Assembly (NCBI GenBank): GCA_020636105.1
Contig: JACJYL010000001.1
Span: 682,001 to 746,000, forward strand
Direction: 5' to 3'
Origin: Lewinellaceae bacterium
GTDB taxonomy: Bacteria > Bacteroidota > Bacteroidia > Chitinophagales > Saprospiraceae
Length of the DNA stretch: 64,000 nt
Each line of letters opens with the position of its first letter. Within the stretch, counting starts at the first letter, position 1. A model generated the notes under the pieces. That model ran no database searches, was not told the DNA's origin, and was given only the letters and a program-made list of their open reading frames with translations. This document shows positions 52,873 to 61,721 of this stretch, one piece after another. The translations under genes were made by a program, and so were the position numbers.

Positions 52873-52920
52873 GTAAAGAACACTAATACGTTCTTTGCAC
52901 TTCTGCCTGGTTAAAAACTA

Positions 52921-53001
52921 TCAGGGTGGCCCGAATTTATGAGCCTTTGCTGATCGGTTTTGTGCAGACGTGTTTTTCAGTTTGTTAATGTTCATGTTCA
53001 T
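52921..53001 (-). CDS. Possible 26-codon small gene ahead of a terminator
   Basis: On the minus strand it reads MNMNINKLKNTSAQNRSAKA followed by HKFGPP and a stop. It is basic, with no hydrophobic stretch. It is preceded by a GTCCT/AGGAC hairpin (about 53013-53030) and followed by the terminator at 52835-52872, so a complete small transcription unit of about 200 nt can be drawn. The M28 peptidase gene lies further downstream on the same strand, so a leader/attenuator reading is also possible. I know no family for the peptide. Confidence 0.4.
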   Translation of the reverse strand: MNMNINKLKNTSAQNRSAKAHKFGPP

Positions 53002-53030
53002 GAGATTTAATGTCCTCGAGGAGAAGGACG

Positions 53031-53411
53031 TGTTTAAAAAATGGAATTAATAGCCTAAAGATAGAAAATATTTTAATTCAAAGAAATTTAATTTAATAAA
53101 TATTGCAAAAAAAATATTCACCCAAAATCATCGGTGCTTCTGACTCAAAAACATTGCCCGGGACAAAATAAAATTTCAGGTTTATTTCCCTTTTGAAAAA
53201 ATTATACCCTCCTCTACTCTTCTTTGTTTTTTAATCTTGTATTTTCTTTTTTTGTAGATAAAACAAAAATAGAAAGAAATTTTTGAATGAGTAAAATTTA
53301 ACATAGTATTTGTTTTATTTAATATTTAATTAATAAAATTTGTTTTTGAATAAAAACTTACTTAAATTTGTTAGGCACAACTACCAAAAATTAAATTCGA
53401 AATAACAGGTA
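53031..53411. other. Very AT-rich intergenic region
   Basis: About 380 bp with long A/T runs and no recognised element. It should contain the promoter of the next plus-strand gene. Confidence 0.45.
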
Positions 53412-54116
53412 ATGAAAAAACAGGTTCAACACAGACAATACAACTACCCTGATGCCGACCTTTATCTCCAGTGTATGGAACATATCCGCTACGCCCTCAG
53501 GGATATTCAGTTTTTCGAGCAGTACGGGTACGGCAAGGATCGACTGGCCGTATTCAAAAACAATTGTGAAAAATTCAGATCGCTACCCGATGATGATGAA
53601 TTATTGGGGGATCAGATGATCACCACGGAAAAAAAATCGGACGCTGCCGAAAAACTAAAAACAGCCATCCGGAGCATCATGACCCGTGTGGCCATGAAAT
53701 ACAGCACCCGAAGTGGGCGCTACAGAAAATTCGGAACATCGAAAATCGGAGACATGACGGACGCCCAGCTCCTTTTTTGCGGGCGACGGGTAGTCAGGGT
53801 AGCCCGCCAACAATTTGACTTCCTCGCAGAAGTAGGGCTGACGGAGCAAGTGATCCAACGCACCGTGGAGGCCTGCCAGGCTTTTGAAAACAGTATGCAT
53901 ATTCAGCAAGACCGTGTTTCTGAAAGGGATATTGCAGTAGAAAGAAGGATTGAACAAGGCAATGAGCTCTACCAGGAATTGATCGTCCTTTGTAATATAG
54001 GTAAAGACATTTGGGTAGAAAAAGACCTTTCCAAATATGAAAATTATACCATTTACGAGAGTAATAATGAACAAAAGAAAGCCAAAAAATCCAGGGAAGC
54101 TACTGAAAAAAGCTAG
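53412..54116 (+). CDS. Hypothetical helical cytoplasmic protein
   Basis: 234 residues, no signal peptide or membrane segment, almost entirely predicted helix. A middle segment (MKYSTRSGRYRKFGTSKIGDMTDAQL, visible as YSTRSGRYRKFGT and IGDMTDAQL) is the most distinctive part, and the end is lysine-rich (NNEQKKAKKSREATEKS). I do not recognise it. It is followed 50 bp later by the beta-lactamase-like gene on the same strand; a functional link is not evident. Confidence 0.65.
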   Translation: MKKQVQHRQYNYPDADLYLQCMEHIRYALRDIQFFEQYGYGKDRLAVFKNNCEKFRSLPDDDELLGDQMITTEKKSDAAEKLKTAIRSIMTRVAMKYSTRSGRYRKFGTSKIGDMTDAQLLFCGRRVVRVARQQFDFLAEVGLTEQVIQRTVEACQAFENSMHIQQDRVSERDIAVERRIEQGNELYQELIVLCNIGKDIWVEKDLSKYENYTIYESNNEQKKAKKSREATEKS

Positions 54117-54166
54117 CCGTTATCCTAAATATTACTTGGGCCATTCATCACTAAAATGCTAAAAAG

Positions 54167-55066
54167 ATGCAAAAATTCTCCGTCCTTGCTTTCATGGCTT
54201 CTGTTATTATTTCCGCCTGCTCCCCTGCCCTGTCCCCCATGGATCAACTCAAAGTTGATATCCAGTCCATCATCGGAGCGTCTCCGGGTACCTACGCAGT
54301 CGCCCTCCAGGATTTGAAAGACAGCAGCATTCAATTGCTGATCAATGAAAAGGTCGTTTTTCATGCCGCGAGCACCATGAAAACACCTGTAATGATGGAG
54401 TTATTCAAACAATCCAGGGAAGGAAAACTAAGCATGGAGGAGGAACTTCCTGTGAAAAACGAATTTATCAGCATAGTGGACGGAAGTACGTTCAGTATGG
54501 ATATCGGGGAAGATTCCGATGAGATGCTCTATGAAAAAATTGGAGAAAAAGTGAAAATTTATGACCTGATGTACAATATGATCATCCATAGCAGCAACCT
54601 GGCCACCAACCTGCTCATCGAAAAGGTGGATGCCCAAAATGTAACCCAAACCTTACGGGACATGGGGGCAATGGATATCAAAGTGCTGAGAGGCGTAGAA
54701 GATATAAAAGCCTACCGCAAAGGATTAAGCAACACCACTACTGCCTATGATCTTATGCTGATTTATGAACAATTGGGGAAGGGAACCTTCCTCGACAAAT
54801 CAAGTTGTCAGAGAATGATCAACATCCTGCTCGACCAGGAACACAACGACCTCATCCCTGCCAACCTTCCCACTGAAGTAAAGGTGGCTCATAAAACCGG
54901 ATTCATTACCAAAATCCTTCATGATTCAGGAATCGTTTTTCTTCCGGACGGCCGCCAATACGTTCTGGTCATTTTAAGCAAGGAATGGGATAAAGAGGAA
55001 ACGGCTCAAAAAACCATCGCGAATATCTCCAAAAGGATTTACGATTTTTATATTACGAACCCCTAA
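54167..55066 (+). CDS. Class A beta-lactamase-like serine hydrolase (lipoprotein)
   Basis: 299 residues. Lipoprotein-type signal with Cys18 (IISAC). The three penicillin-recognising motifs are present: STMK (69-72), SSN (142-144, in place of SDN) and KTG (243-245, HKTGF). An omega-loop Glu is possible at 178 (RGVEDIKAYRKGLSNTTTAYDL region: RGVEDIKAY, SNTTTAYDL), with Asn for the TEM-like Asn170. This is the 'class A beta-lactamase-related serine hydrolase' type; it could open beta-lactams or act on another acyl substrate. No regulator is adjacent. Accordingly I rate beta-lactamase activity as possible, not shown. Confidence 0.85.
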   Translation: MQKFSVLAFMASVIISACSPALSPMDQLKVDIQSIIGASPGTYAVALQDLKDSSIQLLINEKVVFHAASTMKTPVMMELFKQSREGKLSMEEELPVKNEFISIVDGSTFSMDIGEDSDEMLYEKIGEKVKIYDLMYNMIIHSSNLATNLLIEKVDAQNVTQTLRDMGAMDIKVLRGVEDIKAYRKGLSNTTTAYDLMLIYEQLGKGTFLDKSSCQRMINILLDQEHNDLIPANLPTEVKVAHKTGFITKILHDSGIVFLPDGRQYVLVILSKEWDKEETAQKTIANISKRIYDFYITNP

Positions 55067-55158
55067 ATGACCCGGCATTGAAATTATTGCCCTTTAAATT
55101 CCATTGATTCAGTAAAATTTTCAGACATTAGCCATTCAACAATTTTTATCGAAACACC

Positions 55159-56625
55159 ATGCGAAAAATCCTAGTAGCTAACCGTGGGGAAATTGCCTTG
55201 CGCATCATGAAAACCATCAGGCGCATGGGCATTTCCATTGTCGCAGTTTATTCAGAAGCTGACCGCCATGCTCCACATGTGAGATTTGCCGATGAAGCGG
55301 TATGTATTGGTCCTCCGCCATCCTCGGCCTCTTATCTGCTCGGGGATAAAATCATTGAAATTGCGAAAAAACTAGGGGTTGAAGGCATTCATCCCGGGTA
55401 TGGTTTTTTGAGTGAAAACGATGATTTCGCCAGGAAGGTGGAAGAAAACGGCATTATTTTTATCGGCCCGGGGCAAGAAGCCATCAGGATGATGGGGAAT
55501 AAATTAGCCGCCAAGGATGCTGTAAAGTATTACAATATCCCTATGGTGCCTGGGACAGACAAAGCCATTTCTGACATAAAAGCGGCCAAAAAGATAGCGG
55601 TAAAAACTGGTTTCCCCATACTGATCAAGGCCGCAGCAGGCGGAGGGGGAAAAGGCATGAGGGTAGTGGAAAATGAAGCGGATTTTGAAAGCCAGATGAG
55701 CCGGGCCGTAAGTGAAGCCCTGTCTTCCTTTGGAGACGGTTCCGTTTTTATCGAAAAATATATTTCACAACCAAGGCATATTGAAATACAGGTATTAGCC
55801 GATACTTTCGGAAATACCATTCACCTGTTTGAAAGAGAATGCAGTATCCAGAGAAGGCATCAAAAGGTGATAGAAGAAGCCCCTTCTTCTGTTTTGACGC
55901 CAAAACTCCGGGCAGCCATGGGAACCGATGCCATCAATGTAGCCAAAGCCTGCTCTTATGTCGGGGCCGGAACGGTTGAATTCCTGCTCGATGCGGAAAA
56001 TAATTATTACTTCCTCGAAATGAACACAAGGTTACAGGTAGAACACCCTGTCACTGAATTCATTACGGGAATAGACCTGGTGGAACAACAGATCCGCATT
56101 GCCAGGGGAGAGCCATTGAGAATCGACCAGGAGAGTCTTTCTATCAAAGGGCATGCGATTGAGCTTCGCGTTTATGCTGAAGATCCTGATAACGACTTTT
56201 TACCCAATGTAGGAACCCTTAAACATTATCAATTACCTGAGGGAGATGGTATCAGGGTAGATGACGGTTATGAAAGCGGGATGGAAATCCCTATTTATTA
56301 TGACCCAATGATTTCGAAGCTCATTGTTTTTGCTGAAAACAGAAAAGCTGCCATCCGTAAAATGTTAAGCGCCATTGAGCACTATAAAGTGGACGGTATC
56401 ACCACTACCCTGCCCTTTGGGCGGTTTGTCATGCTTCACGATGCTTTTATCTCGGGAAATTTTGACACTCATTTTGTAAAAAATTATTATTCCAAAGAGG
56501 CCGTTCGGAATACTAAAGAAGAAGAAGCGCGTCTTGCCAGCCTTCTTGCATTAAAACTTCAAAGAAATCACGCTGGAAAATTACAGGTTCCCAAAATTCA
56601 TGACTCAGCATGGACGAAACGATAA
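55159..56625 (+). CDS. accC: Biotin carboxylase (acetyl-CoA carboxylase subunit)
   Basis: 488 residues. ATP-grasp enzyme that carboxylates biotin on the carrier protein, first step of malonyl-CoA formation. N-terminal KILVANRGEIALRI, glycine-rich ATP loop KAAAGGGGKGMR, ERECSIQRRHQKVIEEAPS, the catalytic EMNTRLQVEHPVTE and RVYAEDP are all standard. Residues about 455-488 extend beyond the usual 450 and end in a basic tail. The biotin carrier gene accB, normally just upstream, is absent here, so the neighbouring beta-lactamase-like gene interrupts the common accB-accC order. accD is convergent downstream. Confidence 0.94.
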   Translation: MRKILVANRGEIALRIMKTIRRMGISIVAVYSEADRHAPHVRFADEAVCIGPPPSSASYLLGDKIIEIAKKLGVEGIHPGYGFLSENDDFARKVEENGIIFIGPGQEAIRMMGNKLAAKDAVKYYNIPMVPGTDKAISDIKAAKKIAVKTGFPILIKAAAGGGGKGMRVVENEADFESQMSRAVSEALSSFGDGSVFIEKYISQPRHIEIQVLADTFGNTIHLFERECSIQRRHQKVIEEAPSSVLTPKLRAAMGTDAINVAKACSYVGAGTVEFLLDAENNYYFLEMNTRLQVEHPVTEFITGIDLVEQQIRIARGEPLRIDQESLSIKGHAIELRVYAEDPDNDFLPNVGTLKHYQLPEGDGIRVDDGYESGMEIPIYYDPMISKLIVFAENRKAAIRKMLSAIEHYKVDGITTTLPFGRFVMLHDAFISGNFDTHFVKNYYSKEAVRNTKEEEARLASLLALKLQRNHAGKLQVPKIHDSAWTKR

Positions 56626-56677
56626 TACCGTTGCCCCTATTGATTTTTGCTCGAAACCTCTAATGAAAGGCAAGTGA

Positions 56678-57523
56678 TTATGATTTCGCAAACATAGTAA
56701 GCAAATCTCCTACCCTTTCCTTAAGGTCTTTTCGATCGACAATAAAATCAAGGAAACCATGTTCAAGCAGGAATTCTGAGGTTTGGAAACCTTCAGGTAA
56801 GTCGCGCTTTATGGTCTCTTTTATCACCCTTGGACCTGCGAAACCAATGAGTGCCTCCGGTTCGGCAAAATTAATATCCCCCAACATGGCAAAAGAAGCC
56901 GTTACCCCTCCGGTGGTAGGGTCGGTCAGGAAAGAAAAATAAGGGATTCCGGCCTCCGCAAGTTGCGTAAGTTTGGCGGATGTCTTCGCCATTTGCATCA
57001 GGGAATAAGCAGATTCCATCATTCTGGCCCCTCCGGATTTGGCGATCAACAGGAAAGGCGTATCGTGCTCCCGGCAATAATCAATCGCAAGAGCTATTTT
57101 TTGCCCTACCACTGACCCCATGGACCCTCCGATAAAGGAAAAATCCATCGCAGCGATCACTAAAGGCTTTCGGGATGATTTTCCCACCGCAACTGCCATT
57201 GCATCTTTAAGACCGGTTTTTTTTACGGCTTCTTTCAGGCGTTCCGGGTAAGGTTTTAAATCCACAAAATGCAGCATGTCCTTAGAAATCAAATTGGAAA
57301 ACAGTTCCTCATACTGCCCGTCGAAGATGATGTCAAAATAATCGTGAGAACCAATACGAACGTGGTAATTGCATAACGGGCACTTATAGTAATTTTCCCG
57401 CAGATCCTTCATGGTTGAAGTCTCCTTACAGGATTTACACTTATACCACAATCCATCGGGCGCTTCCTTTTTATTTTTGGTGGCCGTTTGGATGCCGTCC
57501 TTCAATCGTTTAAACCATCCCAT
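56678..57523 (-). CDS. accD: Acetyl-CoA carboxylase carboxyltransferase beta subunit
   Basis: 281 residues. An N-terminal four-cysteine zinc ribbon (CKSCKETS, CPLCNYHV at about 28-52) precedes the crotonase-like carboxyltransferase domain with GSMGSVVGQKI, SGGARMMES, LTDPTTGGVTASFAMLGD and EPEALIGFAGPRVI. It transfers the carboxyl group from biotin to acetyl-CoA in the AccA-AccD complex. accA is not in the window. It is convergent with accC (52-bp gap). Confidence 0.95.
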   Translation of the reverse strand: MGWFKRLKDGIQTATKNKKEAPDGLWYKCKSCKETSTMKDLRENYYKCPLCNYHVRIGSHDYFDIIFDGQYEELFSNLISKDMLHFVDLKPYPERLKEAVKKTGLKDAMAVAVGKSSRKPLVIAAMDFSFIGGSMGSVVGQKIALAIDYCREHDTPFLLIAKSGGARMMESAYSLMQMAKTSAKLTQLAEAGIPYFSFLTDPTTGGVTASFAMLGDINFAEPEALIGFAGPRVIKETIKRDLPEGFQTSEFLLEHGFLDFIVDRKDLKERVGDLLTMFAKS

Positions 57524-57657
57524 GTGTATAAATTAATCCCCGACTATTGTCAGTTATGTTTTAATTCTTGTTTTTTACTGACCCAAAATTAAACAGTTCA
57601 GCCAAAAACCGTACATTTCTACCAAAAGAATTTAAAATAATCACAAAATAAGTCGAA

Positions 57658-58098
57658 ATGATTTGGAAGCACAAAATTGATCTGGAGGTGCTCAATTCCT
57701 TTAGTTCGAGAACGATGGTTGAACATCTTGACATACAGTTTATATCTTTTGGCGATGATTTTATCACCGCAAAAATGCCCGTTGATCACCGGACCGTTCA
57801 GCCTTTTGGTCTCCTTCACGGAGGAGCATCCGCGGCACTTGCAGAAACCATTGGAAGTGTAGCCTCTTCCTTATGTGTTGAAGATATCACCAGGGAAGCT
57901 CCGGTAGGCATTGAGATCAATGCTAGTCATTTGAGCTCTGCCCGTTCCGGGTATGTTTATGGCACCGCCCGTCCAATACGTGTCGGTCGTAAAATCCATG
58001 TATGGAATATAGAAATCAAGGATGAACAGGAAAGATTAATCTGTGTAAGTCGCCTTACCGTTGCCATTATTAATCATGGCCGGGTAAAAACACAGTGA
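57658..58098 (+). CDS. Hotdog-fold thioesterase (PaaI/MenI-type)
   Basis: 146 residues, the normal length. The hotdog motif is visible as RTVQPFGLLHGGASAALAETIGS (RTVQPFGLLHGGAS and AALAETIGS), with the catalytic Glu in ALAETIG and HGG; the second strand set reads VGIEINASHLSSAR and VYGTARPIRVGRKIHVWNIEI. It fits 1,4-dihydroxy-2-naphthoyl-CoA or phenylacetyl-CoA thioesterases. No menaquinone genes are adjacent, so the CoA substrate stays open. It lies divergently from accD. Confidence 0.9.
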   Translation: MIWKHKIDLEVLNSFSSRTMVEHLDIQFISFGDDFITAKMPVDHRTVQPFGLLHGGASAALAETIGSVASSLCVEDITREAPVGIEINASHLSSARSGYVYGTARPIRVGRKIHVWNIEIKDEQERLICVSRLTVAIINHGRVKTQ

Positions 58099-58151
58099 AA
58101 GGGACTTGAGATTCCTCGATTTTTTGAAAATTATTAAAGTCGAGCTAAATG

Positions 58152-58202
58152 GAAGAAGGCCACCCTGAACTTTACATTGACAAATTCAGGGTGGCCTTCT
58201 TC
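58152..58202. terminator. Strong bidirectional terminator hairpin
   Basis: GAAGAAGGCCACCCTGAA (58152-58169) pairs perfectly with its reverse complement (58185-58202), an 18-bp stem between convergent genes. Confidence 0.9.
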
Positions 58203-58220
58203 TTTTCATCTCAAAAAAAA

Positions 58221-59762
58221 TTAATCTTTCACCAATTCAAAGTCGGTTCGCCTGTTTTTAGCACGTCCATCCTCGGAATCATTTGAAGCGACAGGTTTGT
58301 CCGGTCCGTTTCCGATGACAATAATCCTGTTGACATCCATGCCGTGTTCTTTAATCAGGTAATTTGCCACAGATTGAGCACGACGCTTAGACAATGCTTT
58401 ATTAGAGGCGGCGCTTCCCACATTATCCGTATTGCCTTCAATACGGATACGTGCATTACCGAATGCTTTGGCAATATCAATAAATTCTTTGTCTATAATG
58501 TATTTGGCGTTTTCATCCAAAATGTACTCGCCAGTTCTGAAATTAATGCTCACCCTTTTGGTGGCAACCGCTTCTTTATCCTTAGCGTCTGCGTCATCAA
58601 GTTTGGTAAAGGATTTGGATTTTTCAGCCTCGTGAATGGTGCCGGAAAGAGAGGCATTTTGCACAAATGCAGGATAGGCAATCTGTCGCCAGGTAGGTAC
58701 GGCATTGCCTGTAAATCCGAGCGCTTTGTATTTGGTAGCCATTTGAAGGTACAAATCATTTCCGGTCACGCCTGAATAGGAAGTATTCAACCCAAAGAAA
58801 TTTTTATTATCCCCAAAGGTGGCTAGTCGGACATTATCAATAGCCCCGACAGCATCCTCCTCAGGAAGTCCCAGTCCGTCGGCCAGAATTTTAGCTGCTT
58901 TATCTTTAGCCTTAGCGGAAGAATTGATCTCCGCTGCACCGATCATCCAGCCTTCAAACAATTTTTGCAGTTTATCCCGATTGGCATCTGCATAAGCTCG
59001 TTTGGCGAAGAAAAAGTCAGCAATAATATGAGAGGCGCCTCGGCTGCTTTCCAATATAATAGAACCCGGCACATCCCGCACACATTGCAGATCATCAGGG
59101 CTCCATACTACCGCAGCATCCACCTGCTGACTTTTAAACGCCGCTGCAGCATCCACGGCACTCGCCTGGGGAACCACCTGAATATCGTCAGCGGTCAAGC
59201 CCGCTGCATCAAGGAGATACAACAAAAAGGAATGCGAAGGAGTCAATTCAGCCACCGCCACCTTTTTTCCGCGCAGGTCGGATGCATTTTTGATGCCCCG
59301 GCGCACCACAATGGCGTCCCCACCTCTTGACCAGTCGGCCTGCCAAAGGGCTACGGGGTCGAAGTCACGCAATCCTTCAATAATAGTAGGGAAAGCATCT
59401 ATGGTGTACCAATGCAAGTCGATATCACCGTTTTTCCAGGCGTTGAGGGAAGCATCCAGATCATCATTCACCACGAACTCCACTTTCAAACCATAATCCT
59501 GGTAAAAACGCGAGGTTTTACTGGCTTTAAAGCCTTCGTTAAAATATTGCCCCCCGGCATATCCCCCCCAGGTAACCACCCCCACTTTAATCACATCATC
59601 GTCTCGTGTACTGAAATCACCACTATTTTCTTTCTTGTCCTGCACTGGCTTATCTCCACCGATAACACCGGTTTGGAGCAAGTATTTCACGCCAAAAAAT
59701 GCAGCTGAAACGATCACCAGAACGATCAGTAATTTGGAAAAAGACGTTAATCGTTGTGCCAT
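58221..59762 (-). CDS. Membrane-anchored solute-binding domain fused to a C-terminal OmpA domain
   Basis: 513 residues. An uncleaved-looking N-terminal membrane anchor (about 9-29) precedes an NMT1/SsuA-type periplasmic solute-binding domain (about 58-370; VGVVTWGGYAGGQYF, GDIDLHWYTIDAFPT, LRGKKVAVAELTPSHSFLLY, VDAAVVWSPDD). After a linker comes an OmpA/MotB-type peptidoglycan-binding domain (about 405-513; IRIEGNTDNVGSAASNKALSKRRAQ split as EGNTDNVGS and LSKRRAQSV, and AKNRRTDFEL) with the usual Asp and Arg ligand residues. It should span the inner membrane and hold the cell wall while presenting a ligand-binding lobe in the periplasm. No ABC permease or ATPase is near. It is the last gene of a three-gene unit (51-bp gap). 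Confidence 0.85.
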   Translation of the reverse strand: MAQRLTSFSKLLIVLVIVSAAFFGVKYLLQTGVIGGDKPVQDKKENSGDFSTRDDDVIKVGVVTWGGYAGGQYFNEGFKASKTSRFYQDYGLKVEFVVNDDLDASLNAWKNGDIDLHWYTIDAFPTIIEGLRDFDPVALWQADWSRGGDAIVVRRGIKNASDLRGKKVAVAELTPSHSFLLYLLDAAGLTADDIQVVPQASAVDAAAAFKSQQVDAAVVWSPDDLQCVRDVPGSIILESSRGASHIIADFFFAKRAYADANRDKLQKLFEGWMIGAAEINSSAKAKDKAAKILADGLGLPEEDAVGAIDNVRLATFGDNKNFFGLNTSYSGVTGNDLYLQMATKYKALGFTGNAVPTWRQIAYPAFVQNASLSGTIHEAEKSKSFTKLDDADAKDKEAVATKRVSINFRTGEYILDENAKYIIDKEFIDIAKAFGNARIRIEGNTDNVGSAASNKALSKRRAQSVANYLIKEHGMDVNRIIVIGNGPDKPVASNDSEDGRAKNRRTDFELVKD

Positions 59763-59813
59763 TTTTATAAGTTTAAAGCTTGTATGTTGATTAATAAATT
59801 AAATTGAAAATCG

Positions 59814-60839
59814 TTATTCAAAAAATGAGTCGTACTGGTTGCGTTGCCCTTCTTCCCGAACAGCTTCCTTAACCGGCGCATTTAGATCCAGAATATCAGA
59901 ATCATTATTAGCCTGTTCCAATAACTGGGTTTTATTATCGCCCAAAATGAGGCTCACGCCTTCTTTTTCCCATTTTTCAAGCATCTTCAGGCCTTCTTCC
60001 TCAAAAATACCGTTTTGAAGGTCAACGGACTGCATGAAATTAGCAGACAATTCCATGAATTGCTCCATCTCCCCTACCTTACCGGCAACATCATCCGTAA
60101 TCGCCTCCATTGCGGCATCAAACATGGCTCTACGATCCGGATCCCCGGAAATAATACTCATGGCTGAATTCATGGCATTGTGGCTCGCATGGATCGCTTT
60201 GCGTTCCTGCTCCTTCACCTCTACCTGGTCCTTGATATCTTCCATCAGAATCTGAGAATTCTCGTACATTTTTGTCAAAACCCGGTAAAGGATTTCCATT
60301 TTTTTGTACAGATCATCCAATTTCATGTTCGATTCTCTCAGACGACCAGCTTTCCTGGATTTCAGGATCATTACGGCCTCTTTGTTAGAAGCTTTGGCCT
60401 TACTGGCCAATTGTAGGTTGCTGGTAATTTCTTTTTTGTTATTATAAATGATCTCATTGAGCTTATGCATCTGCCCGCGAAGCATACTGATCTGCTTATT
60501 CATTTTACGCAGATTATCTTTAAGATCATCCACATAGGATTTTAAAATGCCGATGGGGTCGATTTGAACGAAAAGGCCTGTAACCCAGCGCATCACACTT
60601 TTATACATATAAGAAACCATGGCACGCATCTTTGGATCAAGCACCATATAAATAATGGCCCCGAGTGCCACGAGCATTCCTGCCAGGTACAAGGTATTTT
60701 GGGCCAGTGTGATGAGGGTTGGCAAAGCCATGGTCAGTAAAACCCCTCCTCCAATGATTATCCCGGCAAGGAAAATAATGCCGGTTACCCCTTCAGGGCG
60801 TTTCCAAAATGATTTGGATTTTAATTCTTGTGGATTCAT
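59814..60839 (-). CDS. Two-span membrane protein with long coiled coil
   Basis: 341 residues. Two close membrane segments (about 16-38 and 44-66; GIIFLAGIIIGGGVLL, LYLAGMLVALGAIIYMVL) are followed by about 200 residues of coiled coil (YVDDLKDNLRKMNKQISMLRGQMHKLNEIIYNNKKEI region) and a helical end (about 240-341). The pattern recalls PspA/IM30-like membrane-associated coiled coils, but no PspA signature is evident. It is the second gene of the unit: it starts 6 bp after the upstream coiled-coil gene and is followed 51 bp later by the solute-binding/OmpA gene. Confidence 0.75.
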   Translation of the reverse strand: MNPQELKSKSFWKRPEGVTGIIFLAGIIIGGGVLLTMALPTLITLAQNTLYLAGMLVALGAIIYMVLDPKMRAMVSYMYKSVMRWVTGLFVQIDPIGILKSYVDDLKDNLRKMNKQISMLRGQMHKLNEIIYNNKKEITSNLQLASKAKASNKEAVMILKSRKAGRLRESNMKLDDLYKKMEILYRVLTKMYENSQILMEDIKDQVEVKEQERKAIHASHNAMNSAMSIISGDPDRRAMFDAAMEAITDDVAGKVGEMEQFMELSANFMQSVDLQNGIFEEEGLKMLEKWEKEGVSLILGDNKTQLLEQANNDSDILDLNAPVKEAVREEGQRNQYDSFFE

Positions 60840-60845
60840 TTATTG

Positions 60846-61532
60846 TTATTGACTCTTGTTTTGTAAATAGGTTTTTATTTTGTTTACATCTTCTGTAATT
60901 TGATTGGCTACTGATTCATAAGAAGCCTGAAAATCTGCGCTTGTTTGCTTAACTTTTATTACAGCCGCTTCAATCTCGCTTTCAAGTCCTGTCGCTTTTT
61001 GCTGGCTTGCCGTGATTTCTTTTTGAAGCTGTTGTATTTGCGCTGATTTTTGTTTGACCAGGGCTTCAAGTTGTTTCAACTCCTCCTCCTTGCTTCCGAT
61101 TTGTTTCACCCTCTGGTTGGCCAAAGCTTCCTGGAATTTATTTTCCTCTAACTTCAGCACGTTGAGATAATGATCAGCCGTTTTTAGAATTTCTTCTGTT
61201 TTGACGCCCATGGTCTGAGCCATGGCCGCTGCCGACTGAAACCTCGTTCTTTCATCCATTTGCATTTTCTGGAGGGATTGAAGCGAATTTCTGAATTCAA
61301 GGTAGTCAAATCCTTCAAGATTATTTTCTTCTATGGCCCTGAATAAAATCTCTCTGAATTTATTGGTGGCAGCACCCTTTACCGGCTGTTGGTCACGAGC
61401 CGGCGTGGAAGAATTTGCCGTTGTTTTAACCGCTTGACTTTTATCCGGATCTGCCTTGATCTCCTTTGCTTTTGCCTGCCTGGAAGAAGAATCTTCTTCA
61501 ATAATAAAAAGCGACTTTAAATTTTTTAACAT
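60846..61532 (-). CDS. Cytoplasmic coiled-coil protein
   Basis: 228 residues without membrane segment. A charged, Ala/Ser/Thr-rich N-terminal linker (about 18-55) is followed by a helical segment (FREILFRAIEENNLEGFDYLEFRNSL) and a long coiled coil (about 120-228). The EGFDYLEFRNSLQSL part with EERTRFQSAAAMAQTMGV-like sequence (DERTRFQSAAAMAQ) appears in short helical proteins near envelope genes, from memory. It is the first gene of the three-gene unit and probably binds the membrane coiled-coil protein. Confidence 0.7.
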   Translation of the reverse strand: MLKNLKSLFIIEEDSSSRQAKAKEIKADPDKSQAVKTTANSSTPARDQQPVKGAATNKFREILFRAIEENNLEGFDYLEFRNSLQSLQKMQMDERTRFQSAAAMAQTMGVKTEEILKTADHYLNVLKLEENKFQEALANQRVKQIGSKEEELKQLEALVKQKSAQIQQLQKEITASQQKATGLESEIEAAVIKVKQTSADFQASYESVANQITEDVNKIKTYLQNKSQ

Positions 61533-61709
61533 AAATTTTGCTTAAGTCCAAAAAGAAAGAAAGGTTATTTCAAACAGATTGTTTTTATCCTTAGACAAAA
61601 GTATCAGAATTTTCTACAAAATCCAAAAGCTAACCTCCTATGATTCAAAAACCATGAAAGGTGGCCGTACAAATCGTTTTTTTTTAAATGAATATTACCC
61701 TTAGTCCCG

Positions 61710-61717
61710 TATATTTG
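61710..61717 (+). promoter_or_regulatory. -7 element very close to the glycosyltransferase start
   Basis: TATATTTG matches TAnnTTTG and ends only 4 bp before the ATG at 61722. Transcription would then begin at or within a few bases of the start codon, giving a leaderless message. A clear -33 element is not seen. Confidence 0.45.
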
Positions 61718-61721
61718 CAAT

